DNA of 64,000 nt from Singulisphaera sp. GP187 (GTDB taxonomy: Bacteria > Planctomycetota > Phycisphaerae > Phycisphaerales > SM1A02): NCBI GenBank assembly GCA_945871915.1, contig CAMBXO010000011.1, forward strand, positions 32,034 to 96,033, written 5' to 3'. This document shows positions 37,523-45,050 of the stretch, one piece after another (position 1 is the stretch's first letter; each line of letters begins with the position of its first letter). The translations under genes were made by a program, and so were the position numbers. The notes under the pieces were generated by a model that saw only the letters and a list, made by a program, of their open reading frames with translations, made no database searches and was not told where the DNA came from.

Positions 37523-38077
37523 TTACGCGCGGCTCTGGTAACTGCCGTCGACCGTACTCACCCGCACCTTCTCACCAATCGTTATGAACGGCGGAACACG
37601 CGTCTTGAGACCCGTTTCCATTTCTGCTTCCTTCAATTGATTGGTGGCGGTCGCCCCCTTGATCCCCGGCGAAGTGTCCTTCACGATCAACTCCACCATA
37701 TTGGGCAATTCGATGCTGATGGGTCGACCATCGCACCAGTTCACAACGACTGAATTGTTGGGAAGGATGTACAGCGGAAGATCACTGACGAATTCGCGGC
37801 TCATTTCCGCCTGCTCAAAATTCTCGGTGTCCATGAATACAAACTTGTCGCCATCCTTATAAAGGAATTCCATGGGCCGGCGATCCAGTTCAACCTGCTC
37901 GACTTCCTCAGCTGATCGAAGCCGCTTGTCGATGAGAGTTCCCGAGTTCAGGTCGCGTGCCTTGATCTGAACAAACGCTCGCAAGTTGCCTGGCGTCACA
38001 TGCGAATAGTTCAGAATCAGGTACAGGCGGCCGTCCATCTTGATGGCCGTTCCGGGACGGAGGTCAGTGCTCTTCAT
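37523..38077 (-). CDS. efp: Translation elongation factor P
   Basis: Rescues ribosomes stalled at consecutive prolines. The 184 residues contain all three beta-barrel domains: KOW-like N-terminus (DLRPGTAIKMDGRLYLI), central OB fold and the C-terminal GATATNQLKEAEMETGLK. The tip loop that enters the peptidyl-transferase centre reads TPGNLRAF; the position that is a modified Lys (PGKGQA) in E. coli or Arg in Pseudomonas is Asn31 here, with Arg33 two residues later. No epmA/B or earP homologue is nearby. The ATG at 38077 has GGAG 7 nt upstream, inside a self-complementary CTCCTGAGGAG. Convergent with the carboxypeptidase, one base apart. Confidence 0.95.
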   Translation of the reverse strand: MKSTDLRPGTAIKMDGRLYLILNYSHVTPGNLRAFVQIKARDLNSGTLIDKRLRSAEEVEQVELDRRPMEFLYKDGDKFVFMDTENFEQAEMSREFVSDLPLYILPNNSVVVNWCDGRPISIELPNMVELIVKDTSPGIKGATATNQLKEAEMETGLKTRVPPFITIGEKVRVSTVDGSYQSRA

Positions 38078-38139
38078 CAGTGCTCCTCAGGAGGGGGAAA
38101 CCCGCAGTCTAACGAACCCTGTTTCATCCAAGACGGTCG

Positions 38140-38173
38140 AAAAATAAATACCCCCGGCCACAAGGACCGGGGG
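38140..38173 (-). terminator. Terminator/attenuator hairpin in the efp leader
   Basis: On the minus strand CCCCCGG (38173-38167) pairs with CCGGGGG (38157-38151), followed by TATTTATTTTT: a textbook intrinsic terminator. It lies 63-96 nt upstream of the efp start codon with no minus-strand gene upstream until beyond 40382, so it should act on the efp leader transcript or end a small RNA from 38180-38430. Confidence 0.6.
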
Positions 38174-38207
38174 CGGAGGGAGGGAAAAGGGCTCTTTAAG
38201 CGATCAA

Positions 38208-38234
38208 CTGTGCCATCACAGGTGATCAGATCAC
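38208..38234. promoter_or_regulatory. Two adjacent palindromes in the efp/DUF1573 divergent gap
   Basis: CTGTG-CCAT-CACAG (38208-38221) is followed without a gap by GTGATC-A-GATCAC (38222-38234). The TGTGA/TCACA-like half-sites recall CRP/FNR-family operators, but the spacing is not the canonical one. The 388-bp gap 38078-38465 has no supported gene. Confidence 0.4.
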
Positions 38235-38465
38235 ACGACATTTGCTCTTTCTCTAAGGGCGAATTCGTTAGACCGTCATCGGTGGAAGCCTTGCCTCAAC
38301 CTCTGACATCCACACATTACCCCGGTTCCGATCAGACGCAAGTAATAGTCATGCAAAATGGCTTCAAAATCGGGAATCAAAGGACTTGGTTGATGGATGG
38401 GGTCGTCACCGTTGTGCCCAAGATGAAAGGTGCATTGGAATCCCTTAGAATCCTTCATTCAACCC

Positions 38466-39575
38466 ATGGTGTTCAAGACACAAAACTCAATGATTTTGCT
38501 TGGAATCTGCTCATTTGCGGCCTCCGCATTGGTTGTTGAATCCTTGAAATCCACCCTCGAAATGGCACCCCAAACGGCCACCTCAACCGCCGCCCCGGCC
38601 GCACCAACGCAGTTTATTCCCGGACCTCCACCAATCAAATTAGACCCCGTTGCCGTGGATTACGGCTTTCTGGCACCCGGGGAAAGCCGCAAGGCTGTGG
38701 TTTCCATGACCAATGCTGGAAGCCATCCATTGACGATTGTGGCCATCCAACCGACCTGCAGCTGCACCACCACCACCAACCTGACCGGGCGAATCATGGA
38801 GCCGGGGCAATTGCTGCAGTTTGATGTGGAGATGGGTGCAAGCGTTGTTCCGGGTCCCCGCCACGCGACCGTGAAGATTCTTGCGGAGGGATTTGGTCGA
38901 GCTTTGGAAATGGATGTCAAAGGCGAAGTGGCCTTGCCGCTTCGAGCCGTTCCAAGTTTTATTAATCCGCCACCAACCGGTCCCGCCAAAGGTCGATTGG
39001 TTCTTGAGAGCATTGATCGAGCGCCGTTTCGAGTGATCTCGTCCCATGGAATGCCGCCGGTGTTTCTTGGATTTGATCCGGCAAAAGATGAAACGAAGGC
39101 GACGTATGTGCTGCGATACGACTTGAGTTCATTACCGCAGCAATCGTGGCCGCCGTTCTGGTTGATCGAAACGGATCGGAAGGACTGTCCGGTGATCGGA
39201 CTGAAAGTTCGAGACGACCGGTTTGCCATTGCGCCGGTCTTGAAAATGCGCGAGTACGCGCTCAACCTTGGAATTCTGTACGCCGGTCAACCAAAGGACA
39301 TTGCGGTCGACATTATGGAACCGACCGATCAGGGCGTTGCTGTGAAGGGGTCCGAGTCGCTCGCTGCACAGGTTCTTGGATCCGCACCGCTGGAAGATGG
39401 ATCTCGAATCATGATTCGAGTCACTCCATCGGCTTCGGCCGTTGGTCCGTTGGTGGCGCCGCTGCAGATTTCGATTGGCTCGCGTTCTCAGCCATTGCAT
39501 GCGTTCGGTGTAGTGCATCCCGCCGTCGCACCAGCCGAAGGAGCCACACCGCCGCCCTCGGAGCCAAGCCGATAG
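38466..39575 (+). CDS. DUF1573 domain protein (exported)
   Basis: A 369-residue exported protein. The N-terminus has a hydrophobic segment (SMILLGICSFAASALVV) acting as signal or anchor, then a Pro/Ala/Thr-rich linker. Residues about 70-165 are a DUF1573 (Ig-like ASH/HYDIN-type) domain: VDYGFLAPGESRKAVVSMTN and the typical PTCSCTTTT cysteine pair. A second, weaker Ig-like part follows, then a Pro-rich end. DUF1573 proteins are abundant in Planctomycetes and Bacteroidetes, with no established function. The start is uncertain (38466 or 38490; no clear ribosome site). fabI begins 12 bp downstream and may be co-transcribed. Confidence 0.8.
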   Translation: MVFKTQNSMILLGICSFAASALVVESLKSTLEMAPQTATSTAAPAAPTQFIPGPPPIKLDPVAVDYGFLAPGESRKAVVSMTNAGSHPLTIVAIQPTCSCTTTTNLTGRIMEPGQLLQFDVEMGASVVPGPRHATVKILAEGFGRALEMDVKGEVALPLRAVPSFINPPPTGPAKGRLVLESIDRAPFRVISSHGMPPVFLGFDPAKDETKATYVLRYDLSSLPQQSWPPFWLIETDRKDCPVIGLKVRDDRFAIAPVLKMREYALNLGILYAGQPKDIAVDIMEPTDQGVAVKGSESLAAQVLGSAPLEDGSRIMIRVTPSASAVGPLVAPLQISIGSRSQPLHAFGVVHPAVAPAEGATPPPSEPSR

Positions 39576-39587
39576 ATTGCAACCACT

Positions 39588-40367
39588 ATGGGAATTCTTG
39601 CAGGCAAGCGAGGTCTGGTGGTGGGCATCATGAATGATCGCAGTGCGGCCAGCGGCATCACGCAAAGCATCATCGAGCAAGGGGGTCAGTGCCTCTTTAC
39701 ACATCTTCCGGGTGAGAAAAATGATCGGCGCGTTCGCAACGCGCTGCAGGCACTCGGCGTCACGGATCCGTGGCTTCAACCGATGGATGCAGGAAGCGAT
39801 GAACAAATGGATGCCGCCTTCGCTCGCATCGCCAAAGATTTCGGCACGATCGATTTTCTGGTTCACAGTATTGCGTTTGCGGATAAGGATTGGCTGAAGA
39901 CCGGCATGTTCACCGCCACGCCGCGACAGGTGTTCACGCAGGCGATGGATTTGAGTGCGTACACCTATGCCGCGATGGCCAATCGAGCCGCCCCCATGAT
40001 GTGCAACGGTGGTGCCATGCTGGCCTTGAGTTATTACGGAGCCGAAAAAGCGGTGCCGGGCTACAACGTGATGGGCGTTGCCAAGGCGGCGCTGGAAGCC
40101 ACCAATCGTTACTTGGCCATGGAACTGGGTGAGAAGAACATTCGCTGCAACATTATTAGTGCGGGGCCCATGCGAACGCTCAGCGCGATGGCAGTTGGCG
40201 GGTTCAACGAAATTCTTGGATGGGTTGAGAAGAAGGCGCCGTTGCGCCGCAACATTACGACCGCTGATGTTGGCGGTGCGGCCGCATGGCTTCTGTCGCC
40301 AATGGCCAACGGCGTGACCGGCCAAACGCTGTATGTGGACAGCGGGTACTCCATCATGGGGTTGTGA
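39588..40367 (+). CDS. fabI: Enoyl-[acyl-carrier-protein] reductase (FabI type)
   Basis: Last reduction in each round of fatty acid elongation, using NADH. 259 residues. The divergent SDR pattern of FabI is present: N-terminal GIMNDRSAASGIT cofactor loop, HSIAFAD, and the Tyr-x6-Lys active site in YNVMGVAKAALE with the preceding SYYGAEKAVPGY, plus SAGPMRTLSA of the substrate-binding loop. It is the triclosan-target enzyme of the family. It lies 12 bp after the DUF1573 gene. The 3' end carries a 14-bp tandem duplication that includes the last codons and stop. Confidence 0.95.
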   Translation: MGILAGKRGLVVGIMNDRSAASGITQSIIEQGGQCLFTHLPGEKNDRRVRNALQALGVTDPWLQPMDAGSDEQMDAAFARIAKDFGTIDFLVHSIAFADKDWLKTGMFTATPRQVFTQAMDLSAYTYAAMANRAAPMMCNGGAMLALSYYGAEKAVPGYNVMGVAKAALEATNRYLAMELGEKNIRCNIISAGPMRTLSAMAVGGFNEILGWVEKKAPLRRNITTADVGGAAAWLLSPMANGVTGQTLYVDSGYSIMGL

Positions 40368-40388
40368 TCATCGGGTTGTGATCAACCC
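40359..40388. repeat. 14-bp-period direct repeat with hairpin at the fabI / GTPase junction
   Basis: GGGTTGTGATCA occurs at 40359-40370 and again at 40373-40384, with AACCC following, so the second copy also forms GGGTT-GTGATC-AACCC (40373-40388). The first copy encodes the last codons and stop of fabI, the second contains the stop of the convergent MnmE-like gene. It looks like a slippage duplication. Confidence 0.6.
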
Positions 40389-41347
40389 TCTGAAGGCAGC
40401 GCTTCAAAATCAAACGGGCGATCGCTCGCACATTCAGAATCCGGAACCAATGTTTGGCGAATCGTCCGAGCGAGTTGTGGCAGCCCTTGGCCTGTGACCG
40501 CACTCACGTGCAACGCATTGCCAGTGTGGTGAACAGGATCAAGGTCACACTTGCTGCGAACGTGAAGGGCATCAGGCCACTCGCTCAAGAAAGATTGATC
40601 TGGTCCGGCCAATGAAATGCACAGATCGGCCCGAGCAATTTCTTTTCGTGCAGCCGAGATTGATTGATGTTCGATGGCATCCGTGGTGGCACGCACACCA
40701 GGAGCATCGATGATCATGCACGACAGTCCATCGAGTGTCACCATGGCGCCGACAAAATCTCGCGTGGTTCCAGCTTCTGGTGACGCCGCCGCCACTTCAC
40801 GCCCAGCCAAGGCATTGAGCAACGAACTCTTGCCAGCATTGGGCGGACCCACAATGGCAACGACTGGCGCAACAATCAGACGGCGCAATCTTCGCGAACG
40901 CTCCCCGTCGGCTTTGGTGGGCGGTCCATAGTGTTTCCAGCGTTTGGGTTGCGCAAGTAAAAGTGGAATCGCCGCATCACTTGCAGCGATGGGAAGAATC
41001 GATAGCACGCGCCGTGACACCGCGTCCTTGGTGACCGCATTCCACAAGGGCTCTGCATGCTCAGTGGCGGCAAAGTGAACACCTCGTTCCTGCAGAGCCA
41101 TCGTAAGAACCTGTCGCACGCGCGGACCGCCGTGTGGTGTCAACAAGAGAGTGTTCGTGTCTGGTCGAGCGATCAGGCCTTCGTCATGCCCCAAAAGATT
41201 GCGAAGGGATATCGATTCGATTTCAGGAAGTGGTTGACCGATGGTCTGAGCCAGTGCTTCCGGAGAACCGCACAGGCGAAGCACTCCGATTGCCGCCGCA
41301 CCCGGAGGCGTGCACCACCGAGCCTGAACGGGATGCATCTGAGTCAC
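40382..41347 (-). CDS. Truncated MnmE/TrmE-like GTPase
   Basis: A 321-residue relative of the tRNA-modifying GTPase MnmE (normally about 450). The N-terminal folate-binding-like part is recognisable (TPPGAAAIGVLRLCGS, TPHGGPRVRQVL). The G domain is complete: GPPNAGKSS (167-175), the MnmE-specific EAGTTRD (191-197), DAPGVRATTDAIE (214-226, with the family's catalytic Glu), SKCD (265-268) and SAVTGQG. Missing are most of the helical domain and the C-terminal Cys motif (CxGK) required for tRNA uridine modification. It is therefore probably not a functional MnmE but a derived GTPase. GTG start overlapping the coaX stop; last gene of a five-gene operon. Confidence 0.8.
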   Translation of the reverse strand: MTQMHPVQARWCTPPGAAAIGVLRLCGSPEALAQTIGQPLPEIESISLRNLLGHDEGLIARPDTNTLLLTPHGGPRVRQVLTMALQERGVHFAATEHAEPLWNAVTKDAVSRRVLSILPIAASDAAIPLLLAQPKRWKHYGPPTKADGERSRRLRRLIVAPVVAIVGPPNAGKSSLLNALAGREVAAASPEAGTTRDFVGAMVTLDGLSCMIIDAPGVRATTDAIEHQSISAARKEIARADLCISLAGPDQSFLSEWPDALHVRSKCDLDPVHHTGNALHVSAVTGQGLPQLARTIRQTLVPDSECASDRPFDFEALPSEG

Positions 41348-42144
41348 GAGCGTTCGTCGTCCACCACATCATCGGGTTCGCCCTGTTCACTGCCAGCTTT
41401 GGCCGCTAACGCAATACCAAGCAGCACCAGATCGGGAACCACTCGATCAACCAAATCGTTGCCTTTGAACAGCGTGTCAGCATCACCACCGGTGGCCACA
41501 ACCATTGGAAAGGCGCCGTAGTTTTCGGCGTAACGCTCGACCAGCCGCTGAGCCATGCCACGAATACCTTCGTACACACCCAGCAACATGGCGGAGGCGG
41601 TGTTGCGCCCAAATGTTTCGGATGCCTCCGGCTGCGCAAAGGCCACGCGAGGCAAAAGAGAAGTGTGTTCGTGGAGCGATTTCAGTTGCAACGCACCGCC
41701 GGGCGCAATCGCGCCACCATGAAATGTTCCCTCGCCATCAACAAAGTCGACGGTGATCGCGGTGCCTGCATCAATGACCACTACAGCCTGCTTCAATCCG
41801 TCAAAGGCTGCAGCCGCCGCAAGCAGGCGGTCTTCTCCAACCTTGGCATCGTCGTCCACACAGGTTCCAATCGGAATCGCAAGGTCACGCCGCATGCGGT
41901 GGATATCGGTTCCAAGCAATTCGGCAAGGCGGAGCTCAAGCGGCCCACCGATCTTTTCATTCACGCTGGCCATCACCACCATGGCATCCGAATCTTCCAT
42001 CGCCTGCCAGTGACGATCGATGGCGTTTGCTAACGCATCCACGGTTGTGTTTTCAAGATGATCGCTTGTTTGGAGCGATTGATCGAGAAAACGACCGACA
42101 CTGGTGCGTGAGTTTCCAACGCAAATCGCCAGAAGTTTGGGCAT
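41344..42144 (-). CDS. coaX: Type III pantothenate kinase
   Basis: First step of CoA synthesis: phosphorylates pantothenate, with relaxed nucleotide and K+/NH4+ requirement. 266 residues. Motifs: GEDRLLAAAAAF (substrate region), VIDAGTAITVDFV (contains the catalytic Asp), GGAIAPGG and VVATGGDADTLF. The N-terminal phosphate loop, normally DxGNT, reads CVGNS (residues 8-12), so the Asp is replaced by Cys. Whether this lowers activity is unknown. Start ATG shares a base with the aminotransferase stop (TAATG), and the stop overlaps the next gene: translational coupling on both sides. Operon with the GluR0-like channel. Confidence 0.9.
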   Translation of the reverse strand: MPKLLAICVGNSRTSVGRFLDQSLQTSDHLENTTVDALANAIDRHWQAMEDSDAMVVMASVNEKIGGPLELRLAELLGTDIHRMRRDLAIPIGTCVDDDAKVGEDRLLAAAAAFDGLKQAVVVIDAGTAITVDFVDGEGTFHGGAIAPGGALQLKSLHEHTSLLPRVAFAQPEASETFGRNTASAMLLGVYEGIRGMAQRLVERYAENYGAFPMVVATGGDADTLFKGNDLVDRVVPDLVLLGIALAAKAGSEQGEPDDVVDDERS

Positions 42145-43028
42145 TAGGCCATTCTAGGCACGGCCGCTCTCTGTGCCGTCGCAACGATTGCCGCAAGATC
42201 CTGTCGCATGCGATGGAGCAACCGAGTCGCCATGGGTCCCGGTTGACCGTTTCGAAACGGTGCGCCATCAAGGTGGGTCACGCTTGCCAGAACGCGACGA
42301 CTGCTGGCGACCAGAATCTCGTCTGCGTTGCGAAGGTCTTCTTCCGTGACGCGATTCACTTGAACGGTCAGGCCTTCGCGAGGGGCAGCGGCCAGAACCA
42401 AGTCGCGCATGGTGCCATGCAAAATGGACGGGTCTTCATCCACGGCTGGTGTAATCAGGGCGTCGCCCTTCACGATGAGAACATTAGAACTTCCACCCTC
42501 GCTCAAAAATCCATTTCGAATCAACAGCGGTTCTTCTGCTCCGTGTTCGAGCCCCTTGAGAGCCGGAAGAATGGATCCCATCAAACTGATGCTCTTGATA
42601 TCGCAATGAAGCCAGCGATCATCAGGTTGAATGCTTGCTGCGATGGAAGCGGGTGTCGTTAATGAATCAAGCGAATCTGTTTCAACGGCGAATGCAAAAG
42701 TGGTCGGCTGGATCCCCGGTGGCGGAAGGTGGCTCCGCGTCGGTGCAACACCGCGGGTGATTTGCAGGTAGACGGCGGCATCGCGCAACCCCTCGGCATC
42801 AAGGACCGCTTGCATCGCGTGCTGTGCATCTGCAGCGGTCACCCCTTTGATGCTAGTCAGCTGCAAACTTCGTTCAAGTCGCTTCAGATGCGCTTGCATG
42901 GCCATGCCGATGCCATCAAAAAAACGAACCATCTCGTACACGCCATCACCAAAAAGAAATCCTCGATCGAAGGGACTGATGTGCGCCTCCTCGAGAGGCA
43001 TGACACGACCGTTGAGCCAGACGCGCAT
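42144..43028 (-). CDS. Class IV PLP aminotransferase (D-amino acid / branched-chain type)
   Basis: A 294-residue fold-type IV aminotransferase. The N-terminus (MRVWLNGRVMPLEEAHISPFDRG, shown in part) and FGDGVYEMVR are typical. The PLP lysine is in CDIKSISLMGS, and the cofactor Glu is in FLSEGGSSNVLIV. Family members transaminate D-alanine (Dat), branched-chain amino acids (IlvE) or cleave aminodeoxychorismate (PabC); the length and the early RGFLFGDGVYE pattern fit Dat/BCAT more than PabC, but I cannot decide the substrate. It lies 7 bp after the BtpA gene and overlaps coaX by one base. Confidence 0.85.
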   Translation of the reverse strand: MRVWLNGRVMPLEEAHISPFDRGFLFGDGVYEMVRFFDGIGMAMQAHLKRLERSLQLTSIKGVTAADAQHAMQAVLDAEGLRDAAVYLQITRGVAPTRSHLPPPGIQPTTFAFAVETDSLDSLTTPASIAASIQPDDRWLHCDIKSISLMGSILPALKGLEHGAEEPLLIRNGFLSEGGSSNVLIVKGDALITPAVDEDPSILHGTMRDLVLAAAPREGLTVQVNRVTEEDLRNADEILVASSRRVLASVTHLDGAPFRNGQPGPMATRLLHRMRQDLAAIVATAQRAAVPRMA

Positions 43029-43035
43029 CGTTGTT

Positions 43036-43827
43036 CTACCGGCCCCTTCGAGAGGCCTTCACAAAGGCTCGTGCGGTTGCGGGATGCACCGGCTTATCCC
43101 ATCGCCCGCCTCGCTTGATGGCGCTTCCAACAATGATGGCATCGGCATGTTCGAGCAATTGCGAAACGCTTGTCGCGTCCGCTCCAGATCCGACAATGAC
43201 TGGCAATCGCGTGGCTTGTCGAACCGCCACAAGATCATCGTGATCCACCGGTTCTCCGGTTGCACGACCTGTCACAATGACGGCCTCGGCACCCATGAAT
43301 TCCGCGGTTGTGACTTGTTCCGTCAATGAGAGATCGCTGGTGATGGCATGGCTTGAATGCTTTTTCATCACATCCACCGCAATCTTGACGCGTTCCGCGC
43401 CGATGGCTCGCCGAAATCGGAGAAGTGGCCCCGCATCAGCCTCATCAAGTAGCCCTTCATCGGCAACCGTGGCAAGGTGAAAACCTTCGGCACGAATAAA
43501 CGATCCACCACACGCGTTGGCAACCGCCATGGCTGCGCGATTGGCACCAGCAAGAATCTGCACGCCAACAGGAATCGCCACGGCCGCTCGCACGCAAAGC
43601 ACGCATGCACTCATGGCCGCGATGACTTCGCTGCCGACTTCGCGCCGCAGGTACGGAAGGTCATGCATGTTTTCCACTAGCACGGCATCGAACCCGGCAT
43701 CTTGCAAGACGATGGCCTCTGCGGCAGCGAGGCGGGCGATTCGTTCAACGCGCAAAGATGATCGAGGCGAGCCTGGGAGTGCCGCCAAATGCACCATTCC
43801 AATAAGAGGTCCTGGGAATGTAGCCAT
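43036..43827 (-). CDS. BtpA/SgcQ family TIM-barrel protein
   Basis: 263 residues matching the BtpA family: PLIGMVHLAALPGSP at the N-terminus, VENMHDLPY, FIRAEGFHLATVADEGLL, and a C-terminal phosphate-binding-like GSGADATSVSQLLEHADAII. BtpA is needed for photosystem I accumulation in cyanobacteria; SgcQ belongs to a sugar operon in E. coli. The fold suggests a phosphate-bearing small-molecule substrate; the reaction is not known to me. It begins 3 bp after the stop of the channel gene and ends 7 bp before the aminotransferase, in the middle of the operon. Confidence 0.85.
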   Translation of the reverse strand: MATFPGPLIGMVHLAALPGSPRSSLRVERIARLAAAEAIVLQDAGFDAVLVENMHDLPYLRREVGSEVIAAMSACVLCVRAAVAIPVGVQILAGANRAAMAVANACGGSFIRAEGFHLATVADEGLLDEADAGPLLRFRRAIGAERVKIAVDVMKKHSSHAITSDLSLTEQVTTAEFMGAEAVIVTGRATGEPVDHDDLVAVRQATRLPVIVGSGADATSVSQLLEHADAIIVGSAIKRGGRWDKPVHPATARAFVKASRRGR

Positions 43828-43830
43828 GAT

Positions 43831-45000
43831 TCACTTGTCTCCAAGGATGCCGCGGCGGTAACTCTGCCACGAAGGACTTTCGATGATGCGTAGAACCCAA
43901 TAGTTGAACGGGGTGGTGACTGACGGCTTCAAGTTTTGTGACAGACCAAGACAGATGTATTCGATGACCAAAGGCTGCGGAAGGACGAACAGTCTTGACG
44001 GATACAACTCTTGCACTTCATATTGCAAGGCCTCTGTGTCGCCAAGAATCGCATCAACGGTATGGTTATTCAACGCCTCGAGTGCAGCCGCCAAAGTTGG
44101 AAAGGTTTGTGGATGAAGCGATTGCTGCTCAGCGTCCATGGCCGCAGCCGAATCCGCAACGGCTCCACTGGCCACATGCCGAATGTCGACAAGCGTTTGT
44201 ATTGATGGTCGCATGCGACCAACCGTGAGTTCGCTGGCAATCAGACCTGCAAGGACCGACATAAGTGCAAACGCAATCAGCATCCAGATTCCACCGAGTG
44301 CTCGCCCAAGCCGAGTGATCGGTACGCGATCTCCGTAGCCAACAGTGGTCATGGTGGTCACGCTCCACCAAAGGCTTTCCCCAAAGCTCTTGTGAATCGA
44401 TCCACCAAAGTGGTGTGGGTTGTTGCGGCGTTCCAGAAGACTCATCAATAAGGCAACGCCTAGCATGCAGCAGACCGTCCAGAACAGAATGACGGGAAGC
44501 CTTGACGCGGAGAGTTGCTTCAGCATTTCAAAAACGGTGGGCGATTGCTCCAGACGCACGGCAACACTTGTGCCACTCTGTTCGAAGGCGTGGCTAAACG
44601 CCATCACTGCTTGTCGATCGGGTGTTGGAATCACTCCAACGGCGAGAAAGTCGATGTTGTGTTCCCCGAGTGCCTTGTACGCCTCAAGCAGACTCGGAAA
44701 CTCGACGAAGTCAAAGGGCATCTCAAGTCGCATCGCGACTTCTCGAAACAGCGTGACGGCGATGCCTCCCCATTCACCTTGTCCGACTTGAATGGCGTAC
44801 GGTGGATAATCAAAAACCCCAACGCGCATGCGAGGCAGGTCCTTGGGCAATGTTGGGGCCGGAAGCGTGTGGCGGGCTGGCGTGCCTTCATTGGCCGCGG
44901 ACGTGGTTGGGCTCGTCACCGGGTTTTGATTCGTAGCCCGCACCGGCGCGCAAACGAATGCCAGCGTCATGAGCATCAGAAATCGCAGTGGCCGGGTCAT
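43831..45000 (-). CDS. GluR0-like ligand-gated potassium channel (prokaryotic glutamate receptor)
   Basis: 389 residues with the layout of bacterial ionotropic glutamate receptors: signal peptide (1-22); periplasmic-binding-protein lobe S1 (about 57-165, MRVGVFDYPPYAI; R129 in TPDRQAVMAFS matches the alpha-carboxylate Arg of amino-acid-binding lobes); membrane helix (169-189); pore loop with the K+ selectivity filter TVGYGD (219-224); second membrane helix (231-258); lobe S2 (265-375, DAILGDTEALQYEV with D321 at the usual alpha-amino-contact position). It is the first gene of a five-gene minus-strand operon, followed after 3 bp by btpA-like, then an aminotransferase. The ligand is unknown; an amino acid is the best inference. 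Confidence 0.9.
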   Translation of the reverse strand: MTRPLRFLMLMTLAFVCAPVRATNQNPVTSPTTSAANEGTPARHTLPAPTLPKDLPRMRVGVFDYPPYAIQVGQGEWGGIAVTLFREVAMRLEMPFDFVEFPSLLEAYKALGEHNIDFLAVGVIPTPDRQAVMAFSHAFEQSGTSVAVRLEQSPTVFEMLKQLSASRLPVILFWTVCCMLGVALLMSLLERRNNPHHFGGSIHKSFGESLWWSVTTMTTVGYGDRVPITRLGRALGGIWMLIAFALMSVLAGLIASELTVGRMRPSIQTLVDIRHVASGAVADSAAAMDAEQQSLHPQTFPTLAAALEALNNHTVDAILGDTEALQYEVQELYPSRLFVLPQPLVIEYICLGLSQNLKPSVTTPFNYWVLRIIESPSWQSYRRGILGDK

Positions 45001-45050
45001 TCTTGAAGGATAGGAAATGAATTCAAGTTCGCCTGTGGTAGCGTGCCGTG

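Noticed and set aside
40382..41347. Calling the short GTPase functional MnmE
   Set aside because: It lacks the C-terminal Cys motif and most of the helical domain needed for tRNA modification.
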